Source: Nonomuraea sp. NEAU-A123
GTDB taxonomy: Bacteria; Actinomycetota; Actinomycetes; Streptosporangiales; Streptosporangiaceae
NCBI RefSeq assembly: GCF_018603905.1
Contig: NZ_JAHFZZ010000002.1
Location: 310,001 to 374,000 of the forward strand
DNA length: 64,000 bases
Reading direction: 5' to 3'
Part shown: one piece after another, positions 31,610 to 38,861 of the stretch
Numbering within the stretch: position 1 is the first letter of the stretch
Layout of the letters: every line of letters starts with the position of its first letter
Notes under the pieces: model-generated
What the model was told of the DNA's origin: nothing
Database searches by the model: none
What the model saw: only the letters and a program-made list of their open reading frames with translations
Program-made: the position numbers and the translations under genes

Positions 31610-32710
31610 GTGATCCGTATCGGCCTCATCGGCGCCAGCCCCGACCGCGGCTGGGCGACGGCCGCTCACCTGCCCGCGCTTGCCGCCCTGGAGGAGTACG
31701 AGGTGACCGCCGTGGCGACCACCCGGCTGGACAGCGCCCGCCGCAGCGCCGCCGCGTTCGGCATCCCGCACGCCTTCGCCGACGCCGGCGAGCTGGCCGC
31801 CCATCCGGACGTCGACCTGGTGGCCGTGGTGGTCAAGGCCCCCGGCCACGCCAAGGCGATCGAGGCGGCGCTCGCGGCGGGCAAGCATGTCGTCTCGGAG
31901 TGGCCGCTGGGGGTGAACCTGGCCGAGGCCGTCCACCTGGCCGAGGCGGCCGGCGCCGCCGGGGTCGCCAACGCGGTCGTCCTGCAGGGCTTCCACTCTC
32001 CCTCGGCCGCCTTCGTCAAGGACCTGATCGCCGAGGGGCGGATCGGCTCCCTGGAGTCGATCACCATCGTTGCCGCGGGCGACTGCCTCGGCGGGGCCCG
32101 CATCCCGCAAGATCTCGCCTGGAGCACCGACCCGGCCGCGGGGATGAACCTGCTGACCGTCATGGCCGGCCACGTCCTGGCCATGGTCGAGCACCTGGCC
32201 GGGGCGGTGAGCGAGCTGTCGGCCTCGCTCGCCCACCGCCATCGCGAGGTCAAGGTGATCGAGACCGGCCGGATGGTGCCCAGCGGGGTGCCCAGCCACG
32301 TGGCCGTCCACGGGCGGCTGGAGGGCGGCGCCGTGGCCGTGGTGAGCGTGCACGGAGGCAGCGCGCCGGGACCCGACGGCTTCCACATCAAGATCACCGG
32401 AACCGAGGGCACGCTCGCCATCGCCCCCACCCGGCCGGGACTGTACCCGCACTGGGCCGACTGGAGCGTGACCCACGCCGCCGCCGACGGCACCCGCACC
32501 GAGTTCGTCGTCGCGAACGACTCGCCCCTGCCGGCCGGACCGGCCGCCAACATCGCCGCCTTCTACCGGGAACTGGCCCGGGCGCTGGCCGACGGCCGAC
32601 CGGCGCACCCGTCCTTCGATACGGCCGTGCGCCAGCACCGCGTGCTGGCCGCCATCGAGAACTCCTCGCGGACCGGCGCCACCTCCGTCGTCGCCGACGC
32701 AGGCGCCTGA
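31610..32710 (+). CDS. Gfo/Idh/MocA family oxidoreductase
   Basis: A 366-residue NAD(P)-dependent dehydrogenase from the GTG at 31610 behind TTGAGGAG. The N-terminal Rossmann motif is MIRIGLIGASPDRGWATAAH. The family signature HAKAIEAALAAGKHVVSEWP (with the EKP-like EWP) lies at about residues 84-102. The C-terminal alpha/beta domain includes GSLESITIVAAGDCLG and the final PLPAGPAANIAAFYRELARA. It probably oxidises or reduces a sugar or dimeric aryl substrate. The TetR operators directly cover its promoter. Confidence 0.87.
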   Translation: MIRIGLIGASPDRGWATAAHLPALAALEEYEVTAVATTRLDSARRSAAAFGIPHAFADAGELAAHPDVDLVAVVVKAPGHAKAIEAALAAGKHVVSEWPLGVNLAEAVHLAEAAGAAGVANAVVLQGFHSPSAAFVKDLIAEGRIGSLESITIVAAGDCLGGARIPQDLAWSTDPAAGMNLLTVMAGHVLAMVEHLAGAVSELSASLAHRHREVKVIETGRMVPSGVPSHVAVHGRLEGGAVAVVSVHGGSAPGPDGFHIKITGTEGTLAIAPTRPGLYPHWADWSVTHAAADGTRTEFVVANDSPLPAGPAANIAAFYRELARALADGRPAHPSFDTAVRQHRVLAAIENSSRTGATSVVADAGA

Positions 32711-32713
32711 CCC

Positions 32714-32771
32714 GTTGGCACGCCCAACGATTCTTGCTATGGTTGGCCCGGCCAACGTTGGCCAGACCAAC
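32714..32771. promoter_or_regulatory. Three GTTGG/CCAAC palindromes
   Basis: GTTGGCACGCCCAAC (32714-32728), GTTGGCCCGGCCAAC (32742-32756) and GTTGGCCAGACCAAC (32757-32771) are 15-base palindromes with identical 5-base arms, at start spacings of 28 and 15 bases. They fill the 85-base gap before the carboxymuconolactone decarboxylase-like gene. No regulator sits beside them, so the protein that binds is unknown; a distant repressor is inferred. Confidence 0.7.
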
Positions 32772-32795
32772 CATTATTCGACAGGGAGCCCGACC

Positions 32796-33491
32796 GTGAA
32801 CCTTCCCTACGACACCCAGATCAAGACGCTGGACCCGATCTTCGCGGAGATGACCGCCGCCACCGACCAGAAAGCCTGGGCCGGAAACCCGGAGCTGACC
32901 ACCCGGGAGAAGGTCCTGCTCAGCGTGGTCGCCGACGTCTGCCAGCAGACCCTCGGGCTGCCTTTCGAAGCGCACGTGACGATGGGCCTGCAACACGGCG
33001 TCGACGCCGACGATCTCCGGGAGCTGCTGCGCTTCATCGCCTACGACAGCGGCTACCCGGCGGCGCTGGCGGCCCTGGCCCGCCTGACCGACATCGAACG
33101 CGAGCAAGGTCTTGCCGGCCCCACGGGGCAGGGTCATCCGGTGAACGGGGACGGCGCGGGAAGCCCGATCCCCGCGCCGACCCGGCGGGCCGTGCACAAC
33201 CTCGACGCCGGCTTCGCCGACTACATGGACCTGCAGTCGCGCATGCGCTCCGGCATGCGGCGGCTGAGCGTCCGCGAGCGGGCGTTCGCCACGATGACCG
33301 TCGACGTCCTGTACCAGACGCTGGAGGAGAGTTTCCGCGTCCATGTGACGCGTGCCATCAGCACTGGTGCCACCCCTGAGGAGGTCCGCGCGGTCGTGCG
33401 GTTCTCGGCCCAGTTCGGCATGACGAAGGCGTGGAGCGGTCTGCGGGCGCTCAACGCCCTGTTCACCGAGACCGGCACCGTCTTCGCCTGA
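32796..33491 (+). CDS. Carboxymuconolactone decarboxylase family protein, two domains
   Basis: A 231-residue protein from the GTG at 32796 behind ACAGGGAG. Two CMD/AhpD-like helical domains are joined: domain 1 has REKVLLSVVADVCQQTLGLP and FEAHVTMGLQHGVDADDLRE, and domain 2 has RERAFATMTVDVLYQTLEES and FRVHVTRAISTGATPEEVRA. Neither has the CxxC of AhpD peroxidases, so a decarboxylase- or isomerase-like role is more likely. The triple palindrome upstream points to tight regulation. It follows the Gfo/Idh/MocA gene after 85 bases. Confidence 0.87.
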   Translation: MNLPYDTQIKTLDPIFAEMTAATDQKAWAGNPELTTREKVLLSVVADVCQQTLGLPFEAHVTMGLQHGVDADDLRELLRFIAYDSGYPAALAALARLTDIEREQGLAGPTGQGHPVNGDGAGSPIPAPTRRAVHNLDAGFADYMDLQSRMRSGMRRLSVRERAFATMTVDVLYQTLEESFRVHVTRAISTGATPEEVRAVVRFSAQFGMTKAWSGLRALNALFTETGTVFA

Positions 33492-33603
33492 GCTCCCCGG
33501 CATGTCGCCGGGCGAAGCGAATCTGCTCCACCTGGTGATCGCACGTGCCGAGGCGCCGCCGGTCTGCTCGTGGCGGCCGGCGGGCGCGGATAACGTGGGC
33601 GTG

Positions 33604-34710
33604 ATGCTCCGATCCCACCTGCCGGACCCCGGCGGCACACCGTACGAGGCGCCCGGCATCAAGGCGTTCCTGCCCTTCGTCCTGCTGGCCACGGGCGCGA
33701 TCTGGGAGACCGTCGACGGTTCGCTGCGGCCCGCCTGGCTGTCGTGGACGGGCCTGGCCGTCATGTCCGCCCTGTACGCACTGACGGTGATCATGGCTTT
33801 CCGGCGCCGGACCGTGCCCGCCCGGGTCACGCTGGCGGCGCTGGCCGTGGTCGTCTTCGCCCTGGCGATCGTGCTGGGCGAGGGCTGGTACTACCTGTTC
33901 CCGCTGCTGGGCATCGCGTGCGGCATCACCCTGCACCGCCGAGCGGTGCGCATCGCCACGGCGGCGGTGCCCTTGGGCGCGGCGCTGGTGGTGTGGGCCG
34001 GTGGCGGCACCCTGGAGTCGATCCTGGCGTTCTTGTGGGGGACGTTCAGCGCGGGCCTGGTCGTGGCCGTCATCCTGCACCTGCACGCGATCATCGGCGA
34101 GCTGAACGAGACCCGGCAGCGGCTGGCCGAGGCGGCCGTCGCGCAGGAGCGGCTGCGCTTCTCCCGCGACCTGCACGACCTGCTCGGGCACACCCTGTCG
34201 GTCATCGTCGTCAAGGCCGAGGCGGTACGCCGGCTGACCCGCCGCGACCCCGGCCAGGCCGAACGCCAGGCCGCCGACATCGAGGCCGTCGGCCGGCAGG
34301 CGCTGACCGAGGTACGCGAGGCGGTCACCGGCTACCGGGCGGGCAGCCTGGCCGACGAGCTCGCCCGCGCTCGCGACGCCCTGGCGGCGGCCGGGGTGCG
34401 GGTACGCCTGCACCGCACCGGGCCGCCGCCGGCCGCCCAGGCCGAGGCGCTGCTGGGCTGGGTGGTACGCGAGGGCGTCACCAACATCATCAGGCACAGC
34501 GGCGCCACCGAGGCGGAGATCGGCCTGACGGGCCTGACCCTGACGATCCGCGACAACGGCACCAACGGCCCGCAGCCCGCCGACACCGCTACCGGCAGCG
34601 GGCTGCGTGGCCTGGCCGAACGGCTCGGCCAGGCGGGCGGCAGCATCGAGGCGGGCCCCCACCCGCAGGGCGGCTTCCACCTCACCGCCACCCTCCCGCC
34701 CGGCCAGTAG
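33604..34710 (+). CDS. DesK/NarL-type sensor histidine kinase (orphan)
   Basis: A 368-residue kinase. ATG at 33604, with GTGs at 33595 and 33601 as alternatives; a TAACGT-like -10 just upstream suggests a short or leaderless mRNA. About five membrane helices occupy residues 20-160. The HisKA_3 domain has FSRDLHDLLGHTLSVIVVKA with the phospho-acceptor His. The C-terminal HATPase has REGVTNIIRHSGATEAEI, LTIRDNGTNG and GSGLRGLAERLGQAGGSI. This class normally pairs with an adjacent NarL-type regulator, but none is encoded within this window near it. Confidence 0.87.
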   Translation: MLRSHLPDPGGTPYEAPGIKAFLPFVLLATGAIWETVDGSLRPAWLSWTGLAVMSALYALTVIMAFRRRTVPARVTLAALAVVVFALAIVLGEGWYYLFPLLGIACGITLHRRAVRIATAAVPLGAALVVWAGGGTLESILAFLWGTFSAGLVVAVILHLHAIIGELNETRQRLAEAAVAQERLRFSRDLHDLLGHTLSVIVVKAEAVRRLTRRDPGQAERQAADIEAVGRQALTEVREAVTGYRAGSLADELARARDALAAAGVRVRLHRTGPPPAAQAEALLGWVVREGVTNIIRHSGATEAEIGLTGLTLTIRDNGTNGPQPADTATGSGLRGLAERLGQAGGSIEAGPHPQGGFHLTATLPPGQ

Positions 34711-34747
34711 GCGGGAACCTCCGGCCGCCCGCCGGTGTACCGAAGAC

Positions 34748-35956
34748 GTGACCCCCATCACCAGACGCCAAGCTTTGTCGCTCGGCGCAGCGGCCGCCGT
34801 ATCGGCCTGCGCCACCACCGCCCAGCCGCCCCGCAAGGCGGCGCCCCCCGCCCCGCGCGGCTGGCTGCTCGCCGAGACCGCCGCCGGGCTGTCCCTGGTC
34901 GAGCTGTCCACCGGCGCGGTGACGGCCACCTACCCCGGGGCCGTGCCCGGCGCCCGCTGGCTGCGCCTGTACCAGCTCGACCACGGCCACCTGCGCACCT
35001 ACGACGCCACCACCGGCCACCTCCTCGAGCAGACCGACGCTCCCGGCGAACGGATCAAGGCCGTCTCCGGCCGGGTCGTCGCCCTCGGCCCCGAACCCGG
35101 CCCGCGCAGCCGCACCACGATCACCCTGACCGGAGCCGACGGCACCCGCACGCTCCAGCTCGACGGCAACATCGAACCGGAGGCGTTCTCCGGCGACGGC
35201 CAGGTCATGTACGTCCTGGACCACCTGCCGCCCGAACACCCCGACCGCTACCGCGTCCGCATGTACGACCTGGCCGTCGGCCGGATGACGCCGCTGCTGA
35301 CCCGCGCCAAGCAGCCCGTGCCGCTGTCGAAGGAGGAGGAGATGCGCGGCAAGGGTCGCCAGGCCGTCCACGACCCGGACCTGGCCACCCTCTACACGCT
35401 CTACACCCACCAGGACGAGCACCTGCACACCCGCGACCTGATCGCCGGCCACGACCTGAGCCCCGGCGTGCACGCCTTCGTGCACGTGCTCAGCCTGGAC
35501 CAGCGCTGGGCCTACTGCCTGGACCTGCCCGAGCCGTTCGGTCTCGGCCCGCCCCTGTCGCACGCGATGGCGCTGGACTCCCAGGCCAGGCGGCTGTACG
35601 TCTTCGACGCCTCCACCGGCCGGGCCGTGGTCGCCTCCACCGACGACCTGCGGATCAAGCGCGGCAGCCTGCTGGGCGAGCGGCCCGGCGGCGAGGCGTA
35701 CGCGGTGGCCGCGAACGGCCGCGCCTACCTGGCGGCGGGCAAGCGGCTGCTGTCGGCCGACGGCGAGACACTGGCCGGCGCCGGCGCCTGGGACCTGCCG
35801 GGCCAGGCGCGCGGGCTGGCCTGGCTGAACGGCGAACTGCTGGCCGGCGCGGGCGAGCAGGTGCTGCGGCTGGAGCCGCGCACCGGCGCGCGGCTGGGCG
35901 CCATCACCCTGCCCGGCCTGCGGGAACTGCGGCACGCCGAGCCGTCCTACGGCTGA
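34748..35956 (+). CDS. Tat-type lipoprotein with beta-propeller-like repeats
   Basis: A 402-residue protein from the GTG at 34748. The N-terminus TPITRRQALSLGAAAAVSAC combines a twin-arginine motif (RRQAL) with a lipobox Cys at about residue 21. The mature part resembles a WD40/YVTN-like propeller: LSLVELSTGAVTATYPGAVP, YRVRMYDLAVGRMTPLL, SQARRLYVFDASTGRAVVAS and VLRLEPRTGARLGAITLPG recur at intervals typical of blades. No catalytic motif is visible. It lies 37 bases after the kinase in the same direction and could be a sensing accessory. Its end overlaps the convergent gene by 53 bases. Confidence 0.75.
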   Translation: MTPITRRQALSLGAAAAVSACATTAQPPRKAAPPAPRGWLLAETAAGLSLVELSTGAVTATYPGAVPGARWLRLYQLDHGHLRTYDATTGHLLEQTDAPGERIKAVSGRVVALGPEPGPRSRTTITLTGADGTRTLQLDGNIEPEAFSGDGQVMYVLDHLPPEHPDRYRVRMYDLAVGRMTPLLTRAKQPVPLSKEEEMRGKGRQAVHDPDLATLYTLYTHQDEHLHTRDLIAGHDLSPGVHAFVHVLSLDQRWAYCLDLPEPFGLGPPLSHAMALDSQARRLYVFDASTGRAVVASTDDLRIKRGSLLGERPGGEAYAVAANGRAYLAAGKRLLSADGETLAGAGAWDLPGQARGLAWLNGELLAGAGEQVLRLEPRTGARLGAITLPGLRELRHAEPSYG

Positions 35957-36623
35957 CCGCGGCGGCGAAGGCGGAGATGACCGGGTGCGGGCGGCTACCG
36001 TCGCCGGACAGCTCCGGCTGGAACAACGTGGCCAGGTAGAACGGGTGTCCGGGCAGCTCGGCCACCCGCACCATGCCGTCGTCGGCGTGCCCGGAGAAGA
36101 CCAGACCGTGCTCGACGAGCTTGTGCTCGTAGGCGTCGTTGAGGCCGTAAGAGCAGCTGTAGGCCTCCATCGTGGTGGACGAGCCAATGATCTGCTCGAT
36201 CAGCGTGCCGGGCGCCAGCCGTACCAGCCCCTCGTGGCCGGCCAGCGAGCACTCCAGCGGCAGCAGCAGGAAATCGCGCGCTCCCGGATCGTTCTCGGCG
36301 TGCGCCACGTCGAGCCCGCACACGCCGCGCGCGTACTCCAGCAGCAGATGCTGAAAGCCGCCGCAGGTGCCCAGGACGGGGATGCCGTGCTCCCGCGCGG
36401 TCCGCGCGGCGCTGATCACGCCCTCCTCGCTGAGGTACGGGCTGCCGGGCACGATCCAGATGCCGTCGAAGCGTGCGAGGGCCTCGTCGTGGGCGTCGGT
36501 GGAGGGGATCCAGTACGGGTCGAGCGCGATGCCGTCACGCTCGCGCAGCGCCTGGATGATCAGCGGGATGCGGGCGTGCGCGCGCACGCTGGGCGAGCGG
36601 TCTCCGACCAGGGCGATTCTCAT
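35904..36623 (-). CDS. CTP-synthase C-terminal-related glutamine amidotransferase-like protein
   Basis: A 239-residue protein from the ATG at 36623. It resembles the class I amidotransferase domain of CTP synthase: MRIALVGDRSPSVRAHARIP, FDGIWIVPGSPYLSEEGVIS, and the nucleophile loop VLGTCGGFQHLLLEYARGV with a Cys at about residue 87. His and Glu of the triad are likely in FYLATLFQPELSGDGSRPHP, where the usual HPE is replaced by QPE. Homologues in some bacteria contain selenocysteine; here only Cys codons are seen. The partner domain is absent, so the activity is unknown. Divergent from the LysR gene. Confidence 0.8.
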   Translation of the reverse strand: MRIALVGDRSPSVRAHARIPLIIQALRERDGIALDPYWIPSTDAHDEALARFDGIWIVPGSPYLSEEGVISAARTAREHGIPVLGTCGGFQHLLLEYARGVCGLDVAHAENDPGARDFLLLPLECSLAGHEGLVRLAPGTLIEQIIGSSTTMEAYSCSYGLNDAYEHKLVEHGLVFSGHADDGMVRVAELPGHPFYLATLFQPELSGDGSRPHPVISAFAAAVSRRTARRAAVPAGRAG

Positions 36624-36693
36624 GCCTCCATGGTGCGGCGCACCCCTCCTTAAGCGCCAACGATGATGTCTGTACGTGCTATAAGAAACACTG

Positions 36694-37548
36694 ATGGACC
36701 CTCATCTGCTGCGTACCTTCGTCACCGTCGCCGAGACGGGCTCGTTCTCGGCGGCGGCCGAACACCTCGGCTACACCCAGTCGGCCATCTCCCAGCAGGT
36801 CGCCACGCTGGAGGCCGACCTGGGCCTGCCGCTGCTGCACCGCCGCCCGGTCACGCCCACCGAGGCGGGCCTGCGCCTGCTGGAGCACGCCGGGCCGCTG
36901 CTGCTGCGCATCCGCGCCGCGCGGGCCGACGTGCTGCGCACCGCCGCACTCCCCGCCCACCGCCTGACCCTGGCCGCCACACCCCTGGCGCTCAACTCGG
37001 TCCTGGCCGTACGACTGGCGGCGGCGCGAGCGGCGCAGCCGCGGCTACGAGTGACGGTACGCACCTGCGGCAGGGACGAGGTGGCCAGGCTGGTGGCCGA
37101 CGGCACGGCCGAGGCGGGCCTGGCCGACGGGATCACCGCACCGAACGACCCGCTGCGCCTGCCCGAGGTCGGCCCGCTGACCACGGTCGGCGTGGCCGAG
37201 GAGGGCCTGGTCGTGGCGCTGCCCGGCGACCACCCTCTGGCCGGCCGGGCGGGGCTGCGGCTGGCCGACCTGGTCGACGCGCACTGGCTGCAGACGACCC
37301 TGTGCCCGCTGGAGCGGCTGCGCGACCTGCTCGGCGACGGCTTCCGGCCCGCGCTCGACTACACCGGCGACGACGTGCACACCGTGCTCAACCTGGTCGC
37401 CGCCGGCCACGGCCTGACACTGCTGCCCGCCTCCGCCGCCTGCGGCGTGCCGCTGGTGGCGCCCCGGCTGGTACACCGCGTCGAACTGCTGCACGGCAGC
37501 CTCCCACCCGGCCCCGCCGCCGACCTGGCAGCGCGCCTGTCACCATGA
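36694..37548 (+). CDS. LysR family transcriptional regulator
   Basis: A 284-residue regulator from the ATG at 36694. The winged helix is at residues 1-60 (MDPHLLRTFVTVAETGSFSA, then HLGYTQSAISQQVATLEADL). The periplasmic-binding-like effector domain follows (about 85-284). The 70-base gap to the divergent amidotransferase-like gene is the AT-richest spot nearby (GTACGTGCTATAAGAAACAC), where LysR regulators usually bind, so that gene is the likely target. Confidence 0.9.
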   Translation: MDPHLLRTFVTVAETGSFSAAAEHLGYTQSAISQQVATLEADLGLPLLHRRPVTPTEAGLRLLEHAGPLLLRIRAARADVLRTAALPAHRLTLAATPLALNSVLAVRLAAARAAQPRLRVTVRTCGRDEVARLVADGTAEAGLADGITAPNDPLRLPEVGPLTTVGVAEEGLVVALPGDHPLAGRAGLRLADLVDAHWLQTTLCPLERLRDLLGDGFRPALDYTGDDVHTVLNLVAAGHGLTLLPASAACGVPLVAPRLVHRVELLHGSLPPGPAADLAARLSP

Positions 37549-37739
37549 CAGCGATCTGTGCGCAACCTGCGCTCTTGAGTGGCTCCGGGAGATCATTCCG
37601 GAGCGGAGTCCCCCGCAGGAGGCTTGATCGAACATCGCTCAAAGCTGAGAGTCACATAAGAGTGCCCAGCCACCAACAAGGCGACCGGGCATTCTTTTGA
37701 TATGGCTATCCCAACATGGAAACGGCCTAGTCAGAGTCC

Positions 37740-37979
37740 TTATGGCAAGTCGAACTCTTTCTTGCTCACGCCATCGAGGAACGCTTCCCACTCCGACGGC
37801 GAAGGGCAGTACTTGCAGCGTCACGTTCCGCAGGTCCGCCACATCAAGCAACCGCTGAAGCTGAGCGTGCATCACCTCGGAGCCGCCAACAACGCGGCGA
37901 ATCACTGCTTCGTTCATGACCATGGACACGTTCGGGGCACCCTCGCTCGTTAGGAGCTTCGCGTGCACGTCTTGTTCTC
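37740..37979 (-). pseudogene. Remnant of a DUF5753 regulator fused to a DUF397 3' end
   Basis: The minus strand encodes part of the DUF5753 domain of actinobacterial XRE regulators (MNEAVIRRVVGGSEVMHAQL, then ADLRNVTLQVLPF). At about 37805 the frame changes and the sequence becomes the C-terminus of the small DUF397 protein that usually follows (SPSEWEAFLDGVSKKEFDLP), with stop at 37742-37740. The helix-turn-helix, the end of DUF5753 and the start of DUF397 are gone. Such pairs are abundant in Streptomyces-like genomes. Not functional. Confidence 0.72.
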
Positions 37980-38072
37980 CCGGGCAGGGAAACAAGGCGT
38001 GCACGGAGGGTAGTGGATCTATGACTGTGGGTAGTTGACTCTCGGATCGTTCAACTTCCCCTGGAGGCGTAC

Positions 38073-38330
38073 ATGCGTCCCACCCGCCGATCCCTAGCCC
38101 TGGCCCTGAGCACCGCCGCCGCAGGCGCCCTGCTCGTCCTCACCCCCACAGCCGCCTACGCCGACGGGTACCAGCCCACCAGCTGGACACACCAATACTG
38201 GGCGACCTGCCAGGCATGGGGTCAGTCCCACATGCTCAGCGGCCAGTACATCGACTACCAGTGCAGACTGGACTCGGGCACCCCAGGATGGGACGCCGTA
38301 TACCGCTTGTGGCTCTGGCCGAGATACTAA
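38073..38330 (+). CDS. Small secreted protein
   Basis: An 85-residue protein from the ATG at 38073 behind CCCCTGGAGG. A Sec signal (RRSLALALSTAAAGALLVL) is cleaved after TAAYA near residue 30. The mature peptide of about 55 residues is rich in Trp and Tyr and has two Cys (TCQAWGQ and YQCRL), which could form one disulfide. I do not recognise a domain. It stands alone between remnant genes. Confidence 0.65.
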   Translation: MRPTRRSLALALSTAAAGALLVLTPTAAYADGYQPTSWTHQYWATCQAWGQSHMLSGQYIDYQCRLDSGTPGWDAVYRLWLWPRY

Positions 38331-38419
38331 TTACGCAAGTGATCCAGCGCCGCTCTTCGAGCCATTCGCCAACAGTGTCTCCTCGGGCGAAGGTCCAGCG
38401 GGGCAGTCAAACCGGGTGA

Positions 38420-38512
38420 TCAAGTGTGTGCCGTGAAGAGCGCAGCCAGACGCTCGGCTGGGGTTTCCCAGTCGAGCGTCTTTCTCGGTTTGGAGTTCAG
38501 TTCAGCAGCGGC
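38420..38512 (-). mobile_element. IS30-family transposase 3' fragment
   Basis: The minus strand encodes AAAELNSKPRKTLDWETPAE followed by RLAALF and a stop, the conserved end of IS30-family transposases (LNxRPRKTLxWxTPAE). Only about 30 codons remain. No terminal inverted repeat or rest of the element is visible, and the fragment abuts a truncated permease gene, so it marks an old insertion and deletion. Confidence 0.75.
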
Positions 38513-38525
38513 TTGAGGGGACCGG

Positions 38526-38861
38526 ATGCTGCCCGCGATCATGGTGCAGACGGTGATGTTCGGCGGGATGGCCACCGGCGTCAACCTCAACACCGACATC
38601 AAGAAGGGCGACCGGTTCCGAAGCCTGCCGATCGCCCGCTCGGCGCCGCTGATCGGATCGGTGCTGGGCGATCTGATCCGCTATGTGGTGGCGATCGTGG
38701 TGTTGATGGGGGCGGGGGCCGCGCTGGGCTTCAGGGTCCGGACCGGGCTGGTGCCCACGCCGGCCGCCTGCCTGTTGACGATATGGACGGTCGTGTCGGG
38801 ACTGGTGCTTCTGGCGATCTTCGCGCCGCTGGCCGTCGCCGCCTATCGGCGCCGCGCCTGA
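38526..38861 (+). pseudogene. ABC-2 type (DrrB-like) permease fragment
   Basis: The frame from 38526 encodes MLPAIMVQTVMFGGMATGVN, then KKGDRFRSLPIARSAPLIGS and LGDLIRYVVAIVVLMGAGA, which is the middle of a DrrB-like ABC-2 permease. It ends with a permease-like C-terminus, VSGLVLLAIFAPLAVAAYRR. At 111 residues it is under half the usual size of about 250: the N-terminal helix and a central block are missing, and two residues before DRFRSLP appear lost. No ATPase partner is present. Non-functional remnant beside the IS30 fragment. Confidence 0.7.
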
